A stretch of DNA of 7,012 nt, taken from NCBI GenBank assembly GCA_964463985.1, contig CAYXEK010000168.1, positions 1 to 7,012 of the forward strand, given 5' to 3'. Of the stretch, positions 1 to 5,440 are shown in pieces. Every line of letters begins with the position of its first letter. The first letter of the stretch is position 1. The notes under the pieces are model-generated. The model was not told the origin of the DNA. It did not search any database and was given only the letters and a program-made list of their open reading frames with translations. Source of the DNA: JAXGPF01 sp964463985. Lineage in GTDB: Bacteria; Verrucomicrobiota; Kiritimatiellia; JAAZAB01. The position numbers and the translations under genes are program-made.

Positions 1-1
1 T

Positions 2-1633
2 GATATTTCAACCCGTGTGCCATTGGCCGGCGGATGGTTCAATATCGGCGCTTTGGTGGCCACTCCGGAAACGCAAGTAATGTTTATTGGATGTGATATT
101 ATGAGCGTTGCTGATACATCCCAATTACCGACGCCTGTCGCGCGCTGGAAAAGCGAGGTTTCGCCATTCTATATACCACCCCGCGCGCCGGGGGTGAAAC
201 TGGTTGCGCGGCATGCCATTCAGGCGCATTATGGACGCCCCGGCGCGGGGCATTTTGTTCTCACGCAAGTATACATCCGCGGCGATTATCCGCGCGGAAT
301 TGCGGTTGGTGACGCCGGCGCTGCCGCGTTAATTCAAGCGGTTGATGTGCATCCTGCCATTATTCAGAATGATCAGCCGGTGCGCGTGGGAGTGCTGCAA
401 GGCGTAAGCGCCGAAAACCTCATGGCGGTGTTGCGCCAAGCGGCGGGGCTCGAACCGGTTTTGATTGAAGATGCTACGCCGGAAAATCTTGCCAAAACCA
501 GCGTTCTGATCTTTGACCAACTCGCGGCGCGTCCTGAACGCATGCTTGACTGGATGCCGGCCGTCAAAAGCTGGACCGAAAACGGCGGCGGGGTTATGTT
601 CATTCATGACGCCGTGGGCTATCGCTCGCATATCGCAATGTTTCCGCAAGGCGGCCATGGGGTTGACCATCTCAAACATGACAAGGTGGAAGTGGTGAAA
701 ACACATCCGATAACTGAAGGGTTTGAGGTGGGGGCGGTGTTTAATCCGGGGTTTGCCTACGACCATATCGTCATGGAACCGGGCGGTAGCGGTGATGTTT
801 TGCTGGTAAGCGAAGGCGACAAACGCCCGGCGCTTATCGCGGGAATTCACGGGCAGGGACGCTATGTCCTCAACGGCATGCTTACCGGGGGGCCCGCCGA
901 CCGTAATGTTTCGCGCGGTGAACGGCGTTTTGACGGCGATCTGGGGTCGGAAGAAGAATTGAAAATATTGCTTAACGCCATAAAATGGTTGATGCCGCGC
1001 CGCGCATATGACGGAGCGGTAAACATGATGAAAAACCCCGGCGCTGAAGAAATAATCGCATATGGCGATTACCCGAAAAATTCACCGTATCAATTAGCGG
1101 CGGCAGATACAGTTTCTCCCGGTTGGGGCGCTTACCGGGGAGTCGGCCGGGGTGTTTGGGGCAGTTCCGCGAAAGAAGCCCGATCAGGAAAACGGTCGGT
1201 TTTTTTGCGATTTGCCGATTGGCAGGAACTGGATGGCGAAAAACAAGTCAATATCGGATTGCTGCTCGGTGAAGGTTGCGGTTATCGGGCGTCCGGCGCC
1301 ATACCCTGCGCGGGTAATACGGATTTTGTGTTTTCGCTCTGGTTGAAAGGCAACACGCCGATAGTGAAAATAGCCGTGATGGGGTGGGATAAGGCTGGGC
1401 GGCGTGAAATTATATTGTTAAACACCCTAAAAGGAATGCGCCAATATTCCGTAAAACTGATTCGTTTCGGTTTTCCGCCGGAACAAGATTGGGCGCATTA
1501 CGAAGGAAGTTTTAGCACGAATTCCGCGACCACCGCATTCCATCTGGCGATATTTATTCCCAATGCGCCTTTTTTGCGGCCGGGTCAGTCCATATTCGCC
1601 GATGATGCTGTTATTTTGCCGGTATCCGCGTAG
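2..1633 (+). CDS. ThuA/GATase-like protein with C-terminal carbohydrate-binding-like module (5' end missing)
   Basis: The reading frame is open to the left edge, and the first possible start in the window (GTG at 17) has no ribosome binding site, so this is the C-terminal 543 residues of a longer protein. Bases about 380-994 encode a class I glutamine-amidotransferase-like (ThuA-type) alpha/beta domain: a first strand RVGVLQG, a strand TSVLIFDQ, the GGGVMFIHDAVGYRS turn at 584-628, and a closing GQGRYVLNG strand followed by a helix ending in IKWLM. The elbow where true amidotransferases carry a nucleophilic Cys reads HDA, so glutaminase activity is unlikely. From about 1019 (NMMKNPGAEE) to the stop the pattern is that of a jelly-roll carbohydrate-binding module of the CBM4/9 kind: PGWGAYRG, a G-x-RSV strand, SLWLKG, WAHYEGSF and a final PGQSIFADDAV. 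Relatives of this kind are often sugar-related in PVC bacteria; the substrate is unknown. The beta-helix gene follows 29 bases downstream on the same strand. Confidence 0.7.
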   Translation, partial: DISTRVPLAGGWFNIGALVATPETQVMFIGCDIMSVADTSQLPTPVARWKSEVSPFYIPPRAPGVKLVARHAIQAHYGRPGAGHFVLTQVYIRGDYPRGIAVGDAGAAALIQAVDVHPAIIQNDQPVRVGVLQGVSAENLMAVLRQAAGLEPVLIEDATPENLAKTSVLIFDQLAARPERMLDWMPAVKSWTENGGGVMFIHDAVGYRSHIAMFPQGGHGVDHLKHDKVEVVKTHPITEGFEVGAVFNPGFAYDHIVMEPGGSGDVLLVSEGDKRPALIAGIHGQGRYVLNGMLTGGPADRNVSRGERRFDGDLGSEEELKILLNAIKWLMPRRAYDGAVNMMKNPGAEEIIAYGDYPKNSPYQLAAADTVSPGWGAYRGVGRGVWGSSAKEARSGKRSVFLRFADWQELDGEKQVNIGLLLGEGCGYRASGAIPCAGNTDFVFSLWLKGNTPIVKIAVMGWDKAGRREIILLNTLKGMRQYSVKLIRFGFPPEQDWAHYEGSFSTNSATTAFHLAIFIPNAPFLRPGQSIFADDAVILPVSA

Positions 1634-1648
1634 TCGTTTAAAACACAA

Positions 1649-1655
1649 GGGAGGG
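1649..1655 (+). promoter_or_regulatory. Ribosome binding site of the beta-helix gene
   Basis: GGGAGGG lies seven bases before the ATG at 1663 and is the only strong Shine-Dalgarno sequence in the 29-base gap after the upstream stop codon. It fixes the start of the downstream gene and, with the short gap, suggests co-transcription with the upstream gene. No promoter or terminator is visible in the gap. Confidence 0.75.
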
Positions 1656-1662
1656 TTGTAAT

Positions 1663-3498
1663 ATGACGGGAATTATTGTTCGACGTTGCCCCGCGCAAAT
1701 CATGGCATTGTTCTGTGCCGGTTGTATGGTCAATTGTTGGTGCCTGGTGCAAGACGCGGGCGCTCAGAATACCTGGTACGTTAGTCCGACGGGAGATGAT
1801 GCGCCGGCTGGGGGCGGCACAAACTGGGACACGGCCTTTGCGTCGCTCAGCAATGCGCTTGCCAGGGCGGTGACAACGCCCGCGCTGATACTGGTTTCCA
1901 ACGGCATCTATCAGATATCCGCCACGATTACCAACAATAAAGCCGTGATTATACGGAGTTACGGCGCTGACGGCCTGCCGGACAAGGACGGCACGATTAT
2001 TGATGGCGGCGACACCCATCGCTGCTTCCGATTGGATCATTCGAATGCCATTGTGGATGGTTTTACTATTACTAATGGTTATGTCAGTCTCAGCCAATAT
2101 GCCGTCGGCGGGGGCGCCGGCGCGTATATCGCCGCCAATGGGGGCATGTTGACTAACTGCGCGATTGCCGGCAATGTCGTTGAAAGCTGGGCTGAGGGGT
2201 CCGGCGGCGGCGGCGTGTATATGCTGGGCGGTGCGTTGTATAATTGCCTGCTTTTCGGCAACACGGCAACCTCCAATGCGAATGGCAACTACCGTCAGTC
2301 CGGCGGCGGCATTTACATGGGTGGAGGTTTGGCGTCCGATTGCAGCATATATGCCAATAGCGCGCCGGCGGGCTGGGGCGGCGGCGGGTTGTCGGCAAGC
2401 ACCGGCACGGCGCAGCGATGTATAGTAAGCAATAATAATGCGCGCTCATCCGGCGGTGCTTATCTGAATGGCTCGGCAACGATGATTGATAGCGACTTGG
2501 TGAATAATACCGCTGTTCAGAACGGCGGCGGGGCACGCTTGCAAGGAGCCGATGCGCGGCTTGAAAACTGCGTGGTGGCCGGCAATATCGCCGGCGTGGA
2601 TGGAGGCGGTATTTACATGAGTCAGGGAACTGTTGAAGGCTGTGAAATTGCCGACAATGTCTGCCATGGCGCGAATAATGGCGGCGGCGGACTGTTAGTG
2701 GCGGCAACTTCAACCAATTCCGCCTGGGTTTTTAATTGCGTAATCCGTAATAATCGGAGTTCATCATTATCGTCGTTCGGGGGCGGCGGGGCTAATCTTA
2801 AAAATGCTGTTATAAAGAATTGCCGCGTGCTGAACAATTATGCCAATCAGCGCGGCGGCGGATTGTATCTGCAATATGCCAGTATTGTGGATGGATGTCA
2901 CATAATCAGAAATGTCGCCGCGCAGGTGGGCGGCGGCGCATATGTTTATCACGATAATCCATCCGTTGAAATGAAAAACTCGCTGATTTCCGGCAATGTA
3001 GCTTCTAACAGTTACGGTGGCGGTATATATTCGCGGAAAAACTCGGGGGGGATGATCAGTGCCTGCGCAATTGTTGATAACGTTGTGACCGGTACCCCGG
3101 CCAGCCAATTCGGAGCGGGCGTATATGTATATGATGCAACCCCTATTATCAATTGTATCATCGCCTCCAATCGCTGGAACGGCACGGCTGGCGTCCAGGA
3201 ACGCGACTTGTCTTTTTTCAATATCGCGCTTGCGGATGGCGTTCATTATTGTTGCGTTCCGCGTGATTTATCCGCTTATAATCACGGCAATATCACTTCT
3301 GCTCCGGCATTTGCCGATAGTGATTACCGCTTGCGTTTTGGTTCGCCGGGAATTAACGCGGGAACAAATCAGCCTTGGATGGCGGCGCCTGGCGCCGGTG
3401 ACCTGGACGGGCGGCTGAGGATTGACCGCTTCAATGGGATCGTAGACATGGGCTGTTATGAGTATGTTTTCCCCGGAACGCTTTATCTTGCGCGCTAA
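1663..3498 (+). CDS. Exported right-handed parallel beta-helix protein, choice-of-anchor Q-like C-terminus
   Basis: This 611-residue protein starts at an ATG with a strong ribosome binding site. The N-terminus has two arginines (7-8), a hydrophobic stretch rich in cysteine (Cys 9, 18, 21, 25, 27) and an AGA-Q site near residue 34, consistent with a Sec signal peptide; no clean lipobox is seen. Residues 37-70 (TWYVSPTGDD, then a W-x3-F-x2-L pattern) match the usual N-terminal cap of secreted beta-helix proteins. Residues about 131-503 form at least fourteen coils with a GGG turn, a C-x-[IVL] strand and an Asn ladder. Residues about 545-601 (SAPAF, YRLRFGSPGINAG, DLDGRLR, DMGCYEY) resemble the choice-of-anchor Q domain that ends many such proteins. 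Only ten residues follow, so no PEP-CTERM, LPXTG or Por-type sorting tail is present. Such folds serve as polysaccharide lyases, adhesins or surface proteins; I see no lyase catalytic signature, so enzymatic function is not claimed. Confidence 0.85.
   Translation: MTGIIVRRCPAQIMALFCAGCMVNCWCLVQDAGAQNTWYVSPTGDDAPAGGGTNWDTAFASLSNALARAVTTPALILVSNGIYQISATITNNKAVIIRSYGADGLPDKDGTIIDGGDTHRCFRLDHSNAIVDGFTITNGYVSLSQYAVGGGAGAYIAANGGMLTNCAIAGNVVESWAEGSGGGGVYMLGGALYNCLLFGNTATSNANGNYRQSGGGIYMGGGLASDCSIYANSAPAGWGGGGLSASTGTAQRCIVSNNNARSSGGAYLNGSATMIDSDLVNNTAVQNGGGARLQGADARLENCVVAGNIAGVDGGGIYMSQGTVEGCEIADNVCHGANNGGGGLLVAATSTNSAWVFNCVIRNNRSSSLSSFGGGGANLKNAVIKNCRVLNNYANQRGGGLYLQYASIVDGCHIIRNVAAQVGGGAYVYHDNPSVEMKNSLISGNVASNSYGGGIYSRKNSGGMISACAIVDNVVTGTPASQFGAGVYVYDATPIINCIIASNRWNGTAGVQERDLSFFNIALADGVHYCCVPRDLSAYNHGNITSAPAFADSDYRLRFGSPGINAGTNQPWMAAPGAGDLDGRLRIDRFNGIVDMGCYEYVFPGTLYLAR
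2059..3171 (+). repeat. Beta-helix coil repeats (about 14 units of 24-32 residues)
   Basis: Within the beta-helix protein (residues 133-503) a degenerate unit recurs, with the outline GGG-x-Y, then N-C-x-I-x-x-N. Aligning on the Cys position gives residues 166, 195, 227, 253, 277, 303, 327, 359, 387, 412, 440, 468 and 498. Eleven of the thirteen are Cys and two (277, 440) are Ser. Five residues later there is an Asn in all thirteen. An earlier coil at 133-138 has Gly and then Asn in the same register. Spacing varies from 24 to 32 residues. The repeat is at protein level; the DNA is diverged, so recent tandem duplication is not indicated. Confidence 0.85.
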
Positions 3499-3614
3499 TT
3501 GCCGCCTTTTCCGGCATGTCAAAAACGATGCGGGCGGCGGGCACCCGGCGACCGTGACCGCCTTAGCCCAGGCATCTTAATCCGCATCAAACTTGCGCGG
3601 GACAAAATCCGGGA
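3499..3614. other. Convergent intergenic gap, no clear terminator
   Basis: The 116 bases separate the ends of the plus-strand beta-helix gene and the minus-strand C45 gene. A small hairpin (TGCCG, 7-base loop, CGGCA at 3500-3516) and a perfect 7-base inverted repeat (GATGCGG at 3527-3533, CCGCATC at 3582-3588) are present, but neither is followed by a T run on either strand, so neither is a standard intrinsic terminator. A coding-like frame on the minus strand is described in the findings. Termination between the convergent genes may be Rho-dependent or rely on the larger fold. Confidence 0.5.
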
Positions 3615-4679
3615 TCAATAACCGATTTCGTCATATTTGCCCTGGCAGGGATTGCCGGCGCAAAACAACAGCTTGCCGGCGCGCGGGATGCCGATCGTGG
3701 AGTACTCGGTGAAGCCGTCGTCATGGCGCGGCGCGCCATGGCGGCAGATGTCGAATTCGCCGTGATGGCGCAGGACGGCCTGCATATATGCCGGCGACCG
3801 ATCGCCGGCCTCGATCGCGGTCGCCAGCATGGCGGCGCGGCCGCGCGCGTTTTCCTGATGGGCGCGGCCGGACAGTTCCGCCAGCTCCGGCAACTGGTAG
3901 CAGTTCGAGCAGCACATACCGCGCATTTCCGGCCGCGCGCGGCGCAATTGCACCAGGGGCGGCATGATTTCCGGGGCGACCATGCCGCCGGCGCGGTCCA
4001 CCACCACGCCGAGGAAGCCCTTGCCGCGCAACGGCATGGCCGTCAGATGGCGCGCGTAGTCTTCCGCCGTGCGGGCTCGGAACATGCCGGCGGCCATCCA
4101 CAGGCGGTCGGGGAGGTGATACGGACTTTGCTGGAACGGGCTGCCGCCGGAGGAGAATCCGGCGGCCACGCCTTCGGCGTTGAGCATGTCGCCCGCCGCG
4201 ATCCAGCCGGTGTAGGTGCAGTTGATGACCGGGATGCCATGATCGGGGTACATGCGCAGGATGCAGATATGGTCCAGGCGCTCGGCCGGCCCGGGGCGCT
4301 GGCGGTGGAACGGCCGGACCCAGTCATCATCGCTGTTTTTACCCCAGAGCGGGCCCTGGGGGCCGTCGCGGAAGATGACATTGCTGCAGGCGTCGGGGAA
4401 CATGGAGTTTTTGCTCCGCTTCGCCCATTCCGCCAGCAGCGCGCCGGCGGGCAGGTTGGCGCCGTGTTCCATGCCGCGCATGGCGTCCATGATTTCCGGC
4501 ATCGCCTGCTCGGCCGGCGCCAGCGCCTGCTGGATGCGGGCGCGGTCGGCATCCGCCGGCGGCGCGCCGATTTGCGCCTGTAAAACGGCGCGCAAGGTTT
4601 CGCCGATAGCCTCGCCCATGGCCCGGAACGCGCCGCGGCAGGTGATGATTCTCACTCCCTGGCAGGCGGCGATGTCCAT
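3615..4679 (-). CDS. C45-family Ntn hydrolase / acyl-CoA:6-aminopenicillanate acyltransferase-like protein
   Basis: The 354 residues match the length and layout of the C45 family (Pfam AAT type), Ntn hydrolases that self-cleave before a Cys and then act as amidohydrolases or acyltransferases on linear amides. The likely nucleophile is Cys98 in FPDACSN; the fungal penicillin enzyme has DGC here. It is followed by the family's GPLWGKNSDDDW segment (110-120), whose Asn-x-Asp (115-117) lies where the fungal enzyme has its active-site Asp. Other family marks are the N-terminal GAFRAMGEAIGETL (17-29), the GMNxxG-like DMLNAEGVA (164-172), CSNCYQLPEL (257-266, the usual TNH region, Asn259), an Arg pair at 279/281 where a Ser-x-x-Arg is expected, and a closing HHGEFDICRH with AGNP. 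There is no signal peptide, so it should be cytoplasmic. The start is supported by an AAGGAA site that overlaps the stop of the HD gene. The natural substrate cannot be read from sequence; a beta-lactam is not implied. Confidence 0.82.
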   Translation of the reverse strand: MDIAACQGVRIITCRGAFRAMGEAIGETLRAVLQAQIGAPPADADRARIQQALAPAEQAMPEIMDAMRGMEHGANLPAGALLAEWAKRSKNSMFPDACSNVIFRDGPQGPLWGKNSDDDWVRPFHRQRPGPAERLDHICILRMYPDHGIPVINCTYTGWIAAGDMLNAEGVAAGFSSGGSPFQQSPYHLPDRLWMAAGMFRARTAEDYARHLTAMPLRGKGFLGVVVDRAGGMVAPEIMPPLVQLRRARPEMRGMCCSNCYQLPELAELSGRAHQENARGRAAMLATAIEAGDRSPAYMQAVLRHHGEFDICRHGAPRHDDGFTEYSTIGIPRAGKLLFCAGNPCQGKYDEIGY

Positions 4680-4687
4680 TCCCGGTG

Positions 4688-4693
4688 TTCCTT
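4688..4693 (-). promoter_or_regulatory. Ribosome binding site of the C45 gene, overlapping the HD-gene stop
   Basis: On the minus strand the bases TAAGGAA contain both the stop codon of the HD gene (4694-4692) and the AAGGA core, which lies eight bases before the ATG at 4679. Ribosomes finishing the HD gene would therefore sit on the start region of the C45 gene, a layout typical of translational coupling in one operon. Confidence 0.75.
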
Positions 4694-5306
4694 AAATTTG
4701 TGTGCCGGGCGCGGGCGCGTCCGCCGCCGGTGCCCCGGCCAGGCCGATTTGCGCGGCGACTTCGCGCATGCCCGCGATGACGTCCGTCACCAGCGCGTCC
4801 AGGTCCATCCCCAGCATGGCAGCGCCCTGCCGGATGATTTCGCGGTTGACGCCGGCGGCGAACGAAGGCTGCTTCCATTTCTTGCGCACGGATTGCGCCG
4901 TGAGGTCCATGACGCTTTTGGATGGGCGGACCAGGGCGCAGGCCGCGATCAGCCCGGTCAGTTCGTCAACCGCATAGAGCGTTTTTTCCAGGGACGATTC
5001 CGGCGCCACGTCCGTGCAGCAGCCCCAGCCATGAGCGCTGACCGCCCGGATATATTCCTCAGGCCAGCCCCGCTCCCGCAGAATCTCTGCGGTTTTTTTG
5101 CAATGTTCAGACGGATAGCGCTCATAATCCAGGTCGTGAATCAAGCCGATGACGCCCCATTTTTCCTCGTCCGCCTGGTTTTTCCGGGCCAGGAAGCGCA
5201 TGGCCGCCTCCACCGCCAGGGCGTGATTGATCAGCGACGGATTGGAGTTGAATTCCTGCAGCAGCGCAAGCGCGTCGGCGCGGGTGGGCGGGAGTGTCTG
5301 ATTCAT
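4692..5306 (-). CDS. HD-domain metal-dependent phosphohydrolase
   Basis: The 204-residue product carries the ordered metal ligands of the HD superfamily: His28 (NHALAVE), the His57-Asp58 doublet (GLIHDLDYERYP), a His at 92 (SAHG) and Asp114 (YAVDELTGL). His68 (SEHCKK) is a further candidate ligand. This arrangement matches the small stand-alone HDIG-type proteins of about 190-200 residues that are widespread in bacteria and mostly uncharacterised; the superfamily hydrolyses phosphate esters, often of nucleotides. The N-terminal TRADALALLQEFNSNPSLINHAL is the usual first helix of the group. The last 15 residues are rich in Ala and Pro and look like a disordered tail. No signal peptide or membrane segment is visible. 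The start ATG has a GGAG site seven bases upstream. The downstream C45 gene begins twelve bases after the stop, so the two are almost certainly co-translated; how a phosphohydrolase and an amide hydrolase cooperate is unknown. Confidence 0.88.
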   Translation of the reverse strand: MNQTLPPTRADALALLQEFNSNPSLINHALAVEAAMRFLARKNQADEEKWGVIGLIHDLDYERYPSEHCKKTAEILRERGWPEEYIRAVSAHGWGCCTDVAPESSLEKTLYAVDELTGLIAACALVRPSKSVMDLTAQSVRKKWKQPSFAAGVNREIIRQGAAMLGMDLDALVTDVIAGMREVAAQIGLAGAPAADAPAPGTQI

Positions 5307-5440
5307 TGCGATTCTCCGGTTGTCGGTTTGCGGTCACCGGCCGCGATTGCAGTTGAATTGCGGGCGCAGCCCGCCTGGCGATGGAATTTATCCGGATATA
5401 GGTTTATGGGATTTCGGGCAAACGGCTGCAAGCGCAAAAT
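5307..5440 (-). other. Gap between GH20-like and HD genes, with a GC-rich hairpin
   Basis: This 134-base stretch holds a perfect six-base stem with a three-base loop (GCGGGC-GCA-GCCCGC on the plus strand, 5360-5374) and a 10-base palindrome TATCCGGATA (5389-5398). The hairpin has no T run after it on either strand, so it is not a standard terminator; it could stabilise an mRNA end or be chance in GC-rich DNA. A -35/-10 pair for the HD gene was looked for: TTGCAG and CATAAA with 17-base spacing is the best seen on the minus strand and is weak. I cannot say whether the HD gene has its own promoter. Confidence 0.4.
5314..5317 (-). promoter_or_regulatory. Ribosome binding site of the HD gene
   Basis: On the minus strand GGAG lies seven bases before the ATG at 5306. 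It supports this start over any internal ATG and keeps the conserved N-terminal helix of the HD protein. Confidence 0.7.

Noticed and set aside
1585..2097. A 170-residue open frame on the minus strand across the junction of the two plus-strand genes
   Set aside because: It overlaps the end of one real gene, the ribosome binding site and the signal peptide of the next; no motif or ribosome binding site supports it.
2153..2713. A 186-residue Arg/His/Pro-rich frame on the minus strand opposite the beta-helix repeats
   Set aside because: Its composition is the complement of the repeated Gly-rich codons, which explains the lack of stops.
2100..3130. Repeated GGCGGCGG tracts as a DNA-level tandem repeat or CRISPR-like array
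   Set aside because: The tracts encode the glycine turn of each beta-helix coil; spacing varies, flanks diverge and the reading frame is kept throughout.
3500..3516. Small hairpin after the beta-helix stop as an intrinsic terminator
   Set aside because: The stem is only five bases and no T run follows on either strand.
3723..4583. A 286-residue open frame on the plus strand opposite the C45 gene
   Set aside because: It is rich in Ala, Gly, Arg and His with no recognisable motif, and lies wholly opposite a gene with clear family motifs. Long antisense frames are expected in high-GC DNA.
5389..5398. TATCCGGATA palindrome as an operator
   Set aside because: Several 10-base palindromes are expected by chance in 7 kb, and no regulator gene or second copy was seen nearby.
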